Assembly: GCA_002352665.1 (NCBI GenBank) | Contig: DEIV01000132.1 | Span: forward strand, 1-15,016 | Direction: 5' to 3' | Source: Flavobacteriaceae bacterium UBA2765 | Lineage (GTDB): Bacteria > Bacteroidota > Bacteroidia > Flavobacteriales > Flavobacteriaceae | DNA length: 15,016 nt | The notes under the pieces: model-generated | What the model was told of the DNA's origin: nothing | The model's input: the letters and a program-made list of their open reading frames with translations, nothing else | The model's database searches: none | Shown here: positions 1 to 6,861 of the stretch, in pieces | Numbering within the stretch: position 1 is the stretch's first letter | How the letters are laid out: each line of letters begins with the position of its first letter | Position numbers and translations under genes: made by a program

Positions 1-1291
1 TGTCATGGGTTGGATTGGGATAAAGTATCAAACTATTTTCATCAATTTCGCTTTCATCAATAGTAAGTGTATCACAAAACAAAGAAGTATCTAGACGAAC
101 GGGTATTTTAACAATATTATCTGAAAGCAGATCATTCATAATAAAAAATACTATATAGTCGTCTTCAATCAAATCATTACCATTGATATCCGTAATAAAA
201 GTCGACCAAATTCCTGTAGATGTCCATTGAATAGCAGATAAATCTGAATGGCCGATAATTTGATTTGAAAGATTAGAAACAACACCAAGATTATCAATAG
301 AAATCTGAGTTAGATTGCTTGTGCCTGAAGGGTAAAAAATATGATACGTTTGAGAACATTGACTCCATTTAACAGCCATTTTAGCTTCTCTTAATATACC
401 TCCCGCAACAGTAGTAGAACTGATTATATTTCCGTCAGTATCAATTAAGCAAATTTGACTACTATCAGTTATGTCGTTATACGCGCCATTTCTGGCAATT
501 AAAATAAATTTAGAAATATTTTCAAGCCATTCTACTTGATAATAATACTGTTGCGTATTGGTCAAATAATCCTGAACCTCCTTTTTTTTCTCAATAAGCC
601 CTGCATTGTCAAATAAAACGGTTCCTCTGACAGCAAAACCATCATTTCCCCAAACTATTAATGTTCGGGTATGATCAGAATTACTAACTGAAACCGGCCA
701 CCAATGGTCTTCATTATTTGGTGTGAAACTAATTGTTTGTCTTTCATCTCCTGTACTATCATCAATTACTTTTGCCTTTAAAACAGCACCTCCAGTAGAT
801 GGTGGGGCTTCATCCGCATAAAAAACTAAATACTTATTATTCAAATGGGCTGTATTAGCTGAATGCTGGGATCCTGTACCACCTGCAATAACCCAATTAG
901 ATCTCATTATTGCTCCGGTAGGACTATGAAGTTGTCCACGAACATTTGGTGCATCCAAATCAACACCATCTTCCCAAACACTTAGAATAGTATTATTAAC
1001 CTTATTGATAGTTGCATTAACAGGTTCTTGTGCTTCATCTGATCCGGTTCCAATAAATAACTGATTTGGTTTATCTTCAATAAGATTTCCATTTGTATCA
1101 AAATAAATAGTAGCGTTGTAAATATCATGTTCCCATGCATTGTTAAAGGCACTTGACCATGTTAAATAATACTTTATGTTGTTATTGTTATTTTGATATG
1201 GTACAATACAAGTTCCGTGATTAAACTCACGTGGATCTTGACTAAAGACCAATAAAGGAACTATAAGTAGTAGTATTAAAAATGATTTCAT
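1..1291 (-). CDS. T9SS-exported protein of unknown function (C-terminus beyond window)
   Basis: This frame runs open from an ATG at 1291 to the left edge, giving 430 complete codons and no stop. Residues 1-18 (MKSFLILLLIVPLLVFSQ) form a Sec signal peptide. The mature part is rich in Thr, Asn and Trp with alternating beta-strand-like stretches (for example WEDGVD, NKYLVFYADE, RTLIVWGNDG), which resembles a beta-propeller or other all-beta secreted protein. I cannot name a domain. The last visible residues, ENSLILYPNPTHD, match the start of the type A T9SS sorting domain, so roughly 60-80 residues are missing and the protein is probably secreted or surface-attached through T9SS. No clear TAnnTTTG promoter was found upstream. 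Signal peptide and sorting motif are seen directly; export route follows from knowledge of that domain; the job of the protein is unknown. Confidence 0.85.
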   Translation of the reverse strand, partial: MKSFLILLLIVPLLVFSQDPREFNHGTCIVPYQNNNNNIKYYLTWSSAFNNAWEHDIYNATIYFDTNGNLIEDKPNQLFIGTGSDEAQEPVNATINKVNNTILSVWEDGVDLDAPNVRGQLHSPTGAIMRSNWVIAGGTGSQHSANTAHLNNKYLVFYADEAPPSTGGAVLKAKVIDDSTGDERQTISFTPNNEDHWWPVSVSNSDHTRTLIVWGNDGFAVRGTVLFDNAGLIEKKKEVQDYLTNTQQYYYQVEWLENISKFILIARNGAYNDITDSSQICLIDTDGNIISSTTVAGGILREAKMAVKWSQCSQTYHIFYPSGTSNLTQISIDNLGVVSNLSNQIIGHSDLSAIQWTSTGIWSTFITDINGNDLIEDDYIVFFIMNDLLSDNIVKIPVRLDTSLFCDTLTIDESEIDENSLILYPNPTHD

Positions 1292-1417
1292 TTTAAAATT
1301 TTACAACTCTACTTATGGGTAATGTAAGTTTTTAGAGCCTCTGTTAAATAATATATTTAAACATATTGACTTACAATAGTAACGCGAATTTATGAATAAT
1401 TATTCTCATTCATTTAA

Positions 1418-1621
1418 AATGAATTGAATATAGATCTAACTTCCTTTTCTGAATATAGTAAAGTTGCTGTCTAATCTATGGCTGTAAAAAAATTATTAAC
1501 GCTAGATTTAAAAGAAAATTCTAAAAATAAGATAAATATAAATAGTTTAAAATCAGGAATATACTTTTTAAATATTAGCTCTAACACTACAACAACAACC
1601 ATTAAGTTTGTAATATATTAG
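1418..1621 (+). pseudogene. orphan, broken T9SS type A sorting-domain tail
   Basis: Read on the + strand in the frame ending at TAG 1619-1621, this stretch encodes a recognisable C-terminal sorting domain. The pieces are FSEYSKVAV, an in-frame TAA at 1472-1474, then KKLLTLDLKENSKNKI, NINSLKSGIYFLNI and a final IKFVIY. Type A domains usually have a tyrosine where the TAA now stands (pattern V.I/V-Y-n..G), so a Tyr codon (TAT or TAC) mutating to TAA would explain it. The in-frame region is closed by a stop at 1415-1417, and no signal peptide or protein body lies upstream. Instead the oppositely oriented secreted-protein gene starts at 1291. The best reading is the leftover end of a deleted or rearranged T9SS cargo gene. 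An ATG at 1478 would give only a 47-residue product with no export signal. Confidence 0.7.
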
Positions 1622-1628
1622 ACGCTAT

Positions 1629-2090
1629 CTAATTTACAGCAATAAGATGAATATCAAAAATAAGTACTGATCCTCCGGGAATGCCGTTTATCGTTTTACT
1701 TCCATATCCTAAATGAGCGGGGATCATCAATAGGCCACTGCCACCTTCTTTAAAGTAGGTAATACCTTCTGCCCAACCCTTAATAACTTGCTGTAGATTA
1801 AAAGAAATACCTTCAGCACTACTTTGGTCAAACACACTACCATTGGTAAAATATCCTTTATATGCAACTGTTACATTAGAATTTACAGTAGGTTGTTCAT
1901 CTGTTCCTGCCTCATTAACCACATAGTACAAACCTGAATTGCTTTTCTTTGCGTCTAAATTATTTGCTGATATATAATCATTAATTTCCTGATCATTTTT
2001 AACGGCAAAATCTATGGATTCGCTATTATCATTATTACAAGCCATCATAAAAAGAGTAAAAACTAAAGCCGATAGTGTATTTTTCATCAT
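1629..2090 (-). CDS. FKBP-type peptidyl-prolyl cis-trans isomerase, lipoprotein
   Basis: This 153-residue protein should catalyse proline isomerisation during folding of envelope proteins. Residues 1-17 form a lipoprotein signal peptide with a lipobox ending MMA-C18, so it is predicted to be lipid-anchored on the periplasmic face. A linker of about 35 residues precedes one FKBP domain (about 55-153). The FKBP active-site set is complete: Y77, F87-D88, F97, V102-I103, W106, Y129 and F145, which argues for an active enzyme. The length fits a single-domain FKBP without the N-terminal dimerisation region of FkpA. Flavobacterial GldI is a related lipoprotein isomerase, but nothing nearby supports calling this one gldI. 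The gene starts with two consecutive ATG codons (2088-2090 and 2085-2087), either of which could be used. It appears monocistronic with its own promoter. Confidence 0.92.
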   Translation of the reverse strand: MMKNTLSALVFTLFMMACNNDNSESIDFAVKNDQEINDYISANNLDAKKSNSGLYYVVNEAGTDEQPTVNSNVTVAYKGYFTNGSVFDQSSAEGISFNLQQVIKGWAEGITYFKEGGSGLLMIPAHLGYGSKTINGIPGGSVLIFDIHLIAVN

Positions 2091-2107
2091 ATTTTTTTAA
2101 AGATTCG

Positions 2108-2115
2108 CAAATATA
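2108..2115 (-). promoter_or_regulatory. Bacteroidota -7 promoter element for the FKBP gene
   Basis: On the minus strand this reads TATATTTG, a full match to the Bacteroidota -7 consensus TAnnTTTG, ending 17 bp before the ATG. No exact TTG is found 18-20 bp further upstream, so the -33 element is degenerate or absent. A start of transcription about 5 nt downstream would give a short leader of about 12 nt. Confidence 0.55.
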
Positions 2116-2217
2116 GCTATAAGCTTCTTTTTAACCTTTATTTTTAAAATTAATTAATGGATAGGTATCTTTTATGGATAAAGTACACATTTCTCTCTTT
2201 TAAAATTGATTTCGATA

Positions 2218-2754
2218 CTAACTACGATTCCCTGTGTTATTATTTATTTTAAATAAATAGATCCAATACTTTTTTCCCAAATATTCAATTTCTTTAATTG
2301 CTTTAAATCCCCTATTTTCATAAATAGTCCTTGCAGCATCCATAAATTCTGAAGTGTGTAAGGCTATATAATTTTCATTTGCTTTAATAGCTTGTTCCAT
2401 ACACAATTCTGTTAGTTTTTTACCAATTCCTAAACCACGATATTCAGTATTTACACCTAAAAAACGAATATAACTCCAATTTGATTGAAATAGTTCGGTG
2501 GCATTTCCACTTGAAACCAAATAGATCATTCCAATAATTTCTGCGTTTTTCTCACAAACAAAAACAGTACTTTTATCAATTAAATTGGCCAATCTATCTT
2601 CATTATTCAAAAAAGAATTCATTTTCTTCCAATTTTCATTGGATAACACTTTAGAAAATTCATTATAAGATGTTATACCCAACTTTTTTAAATCCTGCAA
2701 ATCAGAAATGTTAGCTTCTCGAAAATTCAATTGTTTTATGTTCAACGGTGACAT
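2218..2754 (-). CDS. GNAT-family N-acetyltransferase
   Basis: This 178-residue protein has the Gcn5-related acetyltransferase fold and would move an acetyl group from acetyl-CoA to an amine. The acetyl-CoA pyrophosphate loop (motif A) is seen at residues 98-111, FLGVNTEYRGLGIG, with the R/Q-x-x-G-x-G/A signature at R106-G111. Motif B follows at about 131-150, ending in ARTIYENRGF, the usual GNAT C-terminal alpha-beta element. The length is normal for a single-domain enzyme. The substrate cannot be inferred. The start lies 5 bp after the stop of the upstream aldehyde dehydrogenase gene, so it is very probably the last gene of the marR-gapN-GNAT transcript and shares its control. Confidence 0.9.
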   Translation of the reverse strand: MSPLNIKQLNFREANISDLQDLKKLGITSYNEFSKVLSNENWKKMNSFLNNEDRLANLIDKSTVFVCEKNAEIIGMIYLVSSGNATELFQSNWSYIRFLGVNTEYRGLGIGKKLTELCMEQAIKANENYIALHTSEFMDAARTIYENRGFKAIKEIEYLGKKYWIYLFKINNNTGNRS

Positions 2755-2759
2755 AATAT

Positions 2760-4337
2760 CTACAGAATATAATCGGTACTTATAAAATTAGATTTACGAG
2801 AGCGTAATAGCTCTTCTAGAATTTTATTATTATAAAGATTGTCTTTAGAAGCAACAAATGTTCTGATTGAGAAAGAGCGTAAAGCATCGTTCACGCTCAA
2901 GGTAGAGACTGCTGAATCTTTTCGTCCTGTAAATGGAAAAACATCCGGTCCTCTTTGGCAAGAACTATTTAGGTTTACTCTACAGACCAAATTAACTAAA
3001 GTATCGATTAATGGAGCCAACGATGTTACACTTTTACCAAATAAACTCACTTGCTGTCCGTAACTAGAATCGGCCATATGATCTAAAGGCTCTTGAATAT
3101 CTGTAAATGAAATGATAGGTACAACTGGACCAAACTGTTCTTCATCATACACTCTCATACTATTATTTACTGGATACAATACTGCCGGAAAAATATAATT
3201 ATCTGTAGTTTCACCTCCTTTTTTATTGATAATTTTTGCACCTTTGGCAATAGCATCGTCTATCAATTCTTGTATATAAGCAGATTTACCCGGTTCAGGT
3301 AATGGCGTTAATTTAACCCCATCATCCCATGGATTTCCAAATTTTAAACTGTCTACTTTTTCCGCAAATCGTTTATTAAATTCTTCTTGAATATCTTTAT
3401 GTACATAGATTAATTTTAAAGCCGTACAGCGTTGGCCATTAAATGATAATGAACCTGCTAAACATTCATTTATCGTCAAGTCTAAATCGGCATCAGGTAA
3501 TATAATGGCCGGATTTTTAGCTTCTAGACCTAATACCAATCGCAATCTGTTTTTATTAGGATGCTCATCTTGTAAAGCAATAGCAGATTTACTATTGCCG
3601 ATTAAGGCCAACACATCAATTCTGCCTGTTTGCATAATAGGTGTTGCCACTTGTCTACCTCTGCCGTAAACAATATTTACAACACCTTTCGGGAAACTTT
3701 TTTGGAAAGCCTCTAATAATGGTGACAATAGTAAAACACCATGTTTTGCCGGTTTAAAAATGGTGGTATTACCCATCAATAAAGCGGGAATTAACAAGGC
3801 AAATGTTTCATTTAGTGGATAATTATAAGGCCCTAAACATAATACAACACCCAAAGGACCTCTACGAATATGAGCATATACTCCTGCTTCTTTTGAAAAT
3901 TTAGCACTATCCCTGTCTAAGTCTTTATATTCTTCAATAGTGTCATAAATATATTCTACAGTTCTATCAAATTCCTTTTGAGAATCGGGTAGTGATTTAC
4001 CAATTTCCCACATTAAATATTTTACAACTTCTTCTCTTTTGGTTTTCATCAAACCAACAAATTTTTCCATGCAAGCAATACGTCCTTCAACTTTCATTGT
4101 TGGCCATGAACCTTGTCCTTTACCATAAGCTTCACATGCTGATGTTAAAGCTTCTATAGCTGTTTCTTTTTCCATATATGGAATAGTGCCCAATAAAGTA
4201 GGTTGATAATTATCTGTTGAAGAAATGGTTGAATATACTTCTGTAGTTTTACCTGTCCACGTTTTTAATTCTCCATTAATTAAATAGGTTTTTTGATCAA
4301 ATGGTTTTGTGATTTGATATTGTGTAGGTATGTTCAT
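2760..4337 (-). CDS. gapN: NADP-dependent glyceraldehyde-3-phosphate dehydrogenase (GapN-like aldehyde dehydrogenase)
   Basis: This 525-residue protein belongs to the aldehyde dehydrogenase superfamily and is closest in motif content to non-phosphorylating GapN. That enzyme oxidises glyceraldehyde-3-phosphate straight to 3-phosphoglycerate, making NADPH and skipping one ATP-yielding step. Visible catalytic residues are the oxyanion Asn N172 in GPYNYPLNE, the general base E272 in GLEAKNP, the nucleophile C304 in FNGQRCTALK, and E400/F402 in EEQFGP. The C-terminal block RGPDVFPFTGRKDSAVSTLS (462-481) is typical of the GapN/ALDH11 group. It is longer than bacterial GapN of about 475 residues, with an N-terminal extension of a few tens of residues. 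It lies 31 bp downstream of the MarR gene and 5 bp upstream of the acetyltransferase, so all three are likely one transcript. The superfamily is certain; the substrate is inferred. Confidence 0.85.
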   Translation of the reverse strand: MNIPTQYQITKPFDQKTYLINGELKTWTGKTTEVYSTISSTDNYQPTLLGTIPYMEKETAIEALTSACEAYGKGQGSWPTMKVEGRIACMEKFVGLMKTKREEVVKYLMWEIGKSLPDSQKEFDRTVEYIYDTIEEYKDLDRDSAKFSKEAGVYAHIRRGPLGVVLCLGPYNYPLNETFALLIPALLMGNTTIFKPAKHGVLLLSPLLEAFQKSFPKGVVNIVYGRGRQVATPIMQTGRIDVLALIGNSKSAIALQDEHPNKNRLRLVLGLEAKNPAIILPDADLDLTINECLAGSLSFNGQRCTALKLIYVHKDIQEEFNKRFAEKVDSLKFGNPWDDGVKLTPLPEPGKSAYIQELIDDAIAKGAKIINKKGGETTDNYIFPAVLYPVNNSMRVYDEEQFGPVVPIISFTDIQEPLDHMADSSYGQQVSLFGKSVTSLAPLIDTLVNLVCRVNLNSSCQRGPDVFPFTGRKDSAVSTLSVNDALRSFSIRTFVASKDNLYNNKILEELLRSRKSNFISTDYIL

Positions 4338-4368
4338 TTGTTATAATTAATTTTAATATTCCTTATTC

Positions 4369-4971
4369 TTATTTTCCCTCAAATTCAGGACAATCGATTC
4401 TTATTTCAGTCGTATGTAATTCTTTTTCCAGTAAATTACAAAAGTGATTTGTTTTAGCTTTTTCATAAAATCTACAACCATAACAAGTTCTTTGAACAGT
4501 TAAAACACCTTTCGAATTCAAATTATAAATTAACCTATTCAATGATCTATATAATATTTCCAGTTCATCTTTTTCAATTCTTTCAATTCCATTTTTAATT
4601 GGTTCAGCAAACTTTTCTGTTTTTCTTACAATATTCTTTCCTTTTGCAGTTAGCGAAATTGAATAGCTTCTATTATCTATTTCTGAATATTCTTTATGGA
4701 TCAGCCCTTTATTGTTTAACACTTTTACCGCGTCACTTACTGTAGGTTTTGTAATATTAAACTCATCAGCTAAATAACTTACCTTACATAATTCATCTTT
4801 ATGATATGCAATAAAGATAAGTATTTGAATTTGAATTGGGCTCAACCCAATTATCTTGGCATAATCCCAAAGTAGTGATTTGAATGCTTCAGAAATACGT
4901 TCAAGACTAACAACAATTTTACTTGCAATATTTTTTTGTTGAAACTCTATATTAAAAACACTCTTTTCCAT
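4369..4971 (-). CDS. MarR-family transcriptional regulator with C-terminal four-cysteine tail
   Basis: This 200-residue protein has a MarR winged helix-turn-helix domain at about 43-112, including the recognition-helix region FNITKPTVSDAVKVLNNKGL and a wing around residues 92-108 (KEYSEIDNRSYSISL). An alpha-helical dimerisation part follows to about 150. Beyond the usual MarR end of about 150 residues is an extra tail with C163-x2-C166-x11-C178-x15-C194, then PEFE. Four spaced cysteines suggest a bound zinc or iron-sulfur centre, or a thiol redox switch. The gene is the first of an operon with gapN and the acetyltransferase. Its promoter holds the 13-bp palindrome that also precedes two other genes nearby, so autoregulation and control of those genes is the likely role. 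DNA-binding family is clear; the ligand and the metal are unknown. Confidence 0.9.
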   Translation of the reverse strand: MEKSVFNIEFQQKNIASKIVVSLERISEAFKSLLWDYAKIIGLSPIQIQILIFIAYHKDELCKVSYLADEFNITKPTVSDAVKVLNNKGLIHKEYSEIDNRSYSISLTAKGKNIVRKTEKFAEPIKNGIERIEKDELEILYRSLNRLIYNLNSKGVLTVQRTCYGCRFYEKAKTNHFCNLLEKELHTTEIRIDCPEFEGK

Positions 4972-5003
4972 AAAATATTTGTCTTATTTTTATTCTCAAT
5001 ACG

Positions 5004-5034
5004 CAAAGTTAGTAATCCTAATTATAAGATTCAA
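5004..5034 (-). promoter_or_regulatory. promoter of the marR-gapN-GNAT operon with embedded palindromic operator (site A)
   Basis: On the minus strand the -33 TTG (5032-5034), a 20-bp spacer and the -7 element TAACTTTG (5004-5011) match the Bacteroidota promoter pattern. Between and overlapping them lies the palindrome TTAGGATTACTAA (5009-5021, minus-strand reading). It is nearly symmetric around its central base and shares three bases with the -7 element. A dimer bound there would block RNA polymerase. Start codon is 32 bp downstream of the -7 element. Close copies stand before the thioredoxin-like gene and the secreted CxxC gene. Confidence 0.7.
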
Positions 5035-5037
5035 ATC

Positions 5038-5301
5038 TTAGTTACAATTTTCCATTTCAATAATAGAAAATCCTTTATGTTGAATTTCACTTATAATTGA
5101 TGGAGTAGCACTTTCTATGTGGCAAAAAACACATTCTTTTGTGCTTAATTCACTAGTTTTAAAAGGTTTTTGTTGTAAATAATCATTGCCATATTGAAAT
5201 ATCTTGACTTTATCAATTACATTACTAGGAACTAGAATATCAAAATGCATGATTAGTCCGTCTTGTCGTTTTACATAGGTGTCCCAAACTGATACTTTCA
5301 T
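5038..5301 (-). CDS. DUF2024-family protein
   Basis: This 87-residue protein matches what I know of the DUF2024 family: it opens MKVSVWDTYV, continues with MHFDILVP, and carries the CVFCHIE block (C57, C60, H61) in its C-terminal half. No signal peptide or membrane segment is visible, so it should be cytoplasmic. The C-x2-C-H string resembles a c-type heme site, but that is not credible in a protein without export; a metal-binding or redox role is possible. The biochemical function of the family is not known to me. It starts 35 bp after the end of the YceI gene and is probably the last gene of that transcript. Its stop codon lies just upstream of the marR promoter. Confidence 0.85.
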   Translation of the reverse strand: MKVSVWDTYVKRQDGLIMHFDILVPSNVIDKVKIFQYGNDYLQQKPFKTSELSTKECVFCHIESATPSIISEIQHKGFSIIEMENCN

Positions 5302-5336
5302 AATTTTAAATCTTTATTTATTACTATTTAATTCTT

Positions 5337-5993
5337 TTATTTTTTCTGAATTGGTTCTAATGCAATCTCAACTATTATAGTTACATCACTCCATAACTTT
5401 GAAACCCCATCTATACCGGTATGTTCATTTTTACATATTTCATTTAACGCTATAATACCAGGTAAAGCGTTCCATAATTTAAGGTTAACAATTGTGTGAA
5501 TCTGAATTTTATCAGCAAAAATTGTGTAAGTAAAATCATTGACATGACTATATTTACCTATAATAATGTTTATTTTACCTTTATTATTATTTACTTCGAG
5601 GAAGCTTCCTTTAATAGTTTTTGCAGCTATTGTAGAAAAAAAATAAGTGCTAATTCGTTCATCTCTGAGCTTTAAATTTGAATTTATAGAAGCTGTTTCT
5701 ATGCTAAATGTTGAATGCTCAAATAATTGTTTAATTGTCCCTTTACTTAAGGATGGATTATAGGTAATTTCATCAAATGATCCGCTAACTCCTATTTTAT
5801 TTGAAAACTTGTAGGCGGTCCATTTAATAGAGGGCGTCTCTTTTTTTAAAGCATAGTTTCTATCTGATAAAGGCTTTTCTGAACTTTTAAAATTTTCTTG
5901 TACTACTAATTTAGACTGTTTCGCCGAATTGTTATTACAAGACAATACCAGAAATGTTAGAAATATGGTTAAACTTAATACATACTTATACAT
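5337..5993 (-). CDS. YceI-family lipoprotein
   Basis: This 218-residue protein has a lipoprotein signal peptide with lipobox LVLS-C19, so it is probably anchored in the envelope. Residues about 55-215 form a YceI domain: the opening SIKWTAYKFSNKIGVSGSF, the ETASINSNLKLRDERISTYFF segment (SINS near 107-110) and a closing beta-strand DVTIIVEIALEPI. YceI domains are lipocalin-like beta-barrels that hold hydrophobic or isoprenoid-like ligands; several family members are induced by stress, and some act with membrane cytochromes. The gene lies between a secreted CxxC protein gene (73 bp upstream) and DUF2024 (35 bp downstream), probably in one transcript. The natural ligand here is unknown. Domain call is based on pattern recognition of the whole sequence rather than one invariant motif. 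Confidence 0.85.
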   Translation of the reverse strand: MYKYVLSLTIFLTFLVLSCNNNSAKQSKLVVQENFKSSEKPLSDRNYALKKETPSIKWTAYKFSNKIGVSGSFDEITYNPSLSKGTIKQLFEHSTFSIETASINSNLKLRDERISTYFFSTIAAKTIKGSFLEVNNNKGKINIIIGKYSHVNDFTYTIFADKIQIHTIVNLKLWNALPGIIALNEICKNEHTGIDGVSKLWSDVTIIVEIALEPIQKK

Positions 5994-6013
5994 GGTTATC
6001 TAAATTAAAAGAT

Positions 6014-6056
6014 AATGTAAACAGCCAATGAAGATTATACATTGACCATTTACATT
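6014..6056 (-). repeat. 43-bp interrupted dyad between the CxxC-protein gene and yceI
   Basis: Outer arms AATGTAAA (6014-6021) and TTTACATT (6049-6056) and inner arms CAATG (6026-6030) and CATTG (6040-6044) are perfectly complementary. They are separated by equal 4-nt internal loops and close on a 9-nt loop. In RNA this would form a two-part hairpin 20 bp before the yceI start. It has no strong T-run after it, so a processing or attenuation element is as likely as a terminator. Confidence 0.5.
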
Positions 6057-6066
6057 GCTTATGATT

Positions 6067-6792
6067 CTATTTTTTCACTGAATATGGTAAAGTCAAATTA
6101 CCACTGGCAACACTATAAACTTCATAAACCCCTAACATTGGTTTGTCTTTCATGTCAGTATTGACTTTCATATAACAAGCGACTCCATCATATTTAAAAT
6201 CGGTTTGATTATTCATACGATAGCCTGGTACAACAACTTTTATGGTAGATCCTTTGGTAGTTACCTGAAATCCTGGCGAATCCATATACATTGGCATACC
6301 TGGATTTGTTGGAGGTAATATTACTGAGGTATCTTCCTTTTTAAATTGTTTAACCGAAAGACCTCCACCTACTCTTTTATCTTCCACCAAGATTACCCAA
6401 TGCGGATGCCATACTATACCATCATTAGCATAATTACGATCTTGATTTTCATCCCAAAGCGGCGTATCATCAAAGTCAGGATGTGAGGTTAAAGCCAATG
6501 CAACAATACCTTCCGTTTGGTTAAAACCAACATCGGTTGGTTTTAATGTAGTTGGAAAAACATATCCTAAAACAGGTGCTCCGTTTAATTGCCCCACCGG
6601 CGTCGGTGTTGTTTTTCCTGCGGTTCCTTTTACTTCTATTTCCCAAATAACACTCGAAATATTTTCATCATGTGAAACGGTTACCTTTGTTATTTGAAAA
6701 TTATCATTTTGATATTTAGCACAATGATCACAGGCAAAAATTGATGTGCTCATAAAAAACACCATTACTAGTATTGAAATATTTTTTTTCAT
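6067..6792 (-). CDS. secreted protein of unknown family with N-terminal CxxC
   Basis: I do not recognise this 241-residue protein. Residues 1-20 are a signal peptide (MKKNISILVMVFFMSTSIFA). Cleavage there would leave C21 at the new N-terminus, in the motif C21-D-H-C24. The preceding IFA is a poor lipobox because of Phe at -2, so lipidation is uncertain. The central region is rich in acidic and aromatic residues and histidines: H104-P-D-F-D-D109, W113-D-E-N, and W128-H-P-H-W132, which looks like a metal- or cofactor-binding face. A further cysteine is C206. The rest is beta-rich. It is the first gene of a likely transcript with yceI and DUF2024 and is preceded by the shared palindrome. Location in the envelope is well supported; a redox role is inferred from CxxC and neighbours. 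Confidence 0.8.
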   Translation of the reverse strand: MKKNISILVMVFFMSTSIFACDHCAKYQNDNFQITKVTVSHDENISSVIWEIEVKGTAGKTTPTPVGQLNGAPVLGYVFPTTLKPTDVGFNQTEGIVALALTSHPDFDDTPLWDENQDRNYANDGIVWHPHWVILVEDKRVGGGLSVKQFKKEDTSVILPPTNPGMPMYMDSPGFQVTTKGSTIKVVVPGYRMNNQTDFKYDGVACYMKVNTDMKDKPMLGVYEVYSVASGNLTLPYSVKK

Positions 6793-6830
6793 TTTTAACT
6801 GGTTTTAAATAGTTAGAAATTTATATTTAA

Positions 6831-6852
6831 ATAGGACTCCTAACTATTAGGA
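6831..6852 (-). promoter_or_regulatory. palindromic operator upstream of the secreted CxxC protein gene (site C)
   Basis: On the minus strand 6831-6843 reads TTAGGAGTCCTAT, the same 13-bp palindrome as sites A and B, with TAGGA-G-TCCTA perfectly symmetric. A third half-site, TCCTAA in the minus-strand reading (6847-6852), follows after three bases in inverted orientation, so two dimers might bind. A good TTG/TAnnTTTG pair could not be identified here; TAAATTTC downstream is only a partial -7 match. Confidence 0.55.
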
Positions 6853-6861
6853 TTAAAAAAT

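Noticed and set aside
1478..1621. 47-residue ORF on the + strand as a real small gene
   Set aside because: It is only the end of a T9SS sorting domain, without signal peptide or body, so it is better read as a gene remnant.
2839..3063. 74-codon open frame on the + strand opposite gapN
   Set aside because: It mirrors the conserved GapN C-terminal region; its apparent length comes from the codon use of the real gene.
4338..4368. A separate operator or promoter between marR and gapN
   Set aside because: The 31-bp gap has neither the palindrome nor a TAnnTTTG element, so read-through from marR is simpler.
5119..5133. CVFCH in the DUF2024 protein as a c-type heme site
   Set aside because: The protein has no signal peptide, and c-type heme attachment occurs outside the cytoplasm.
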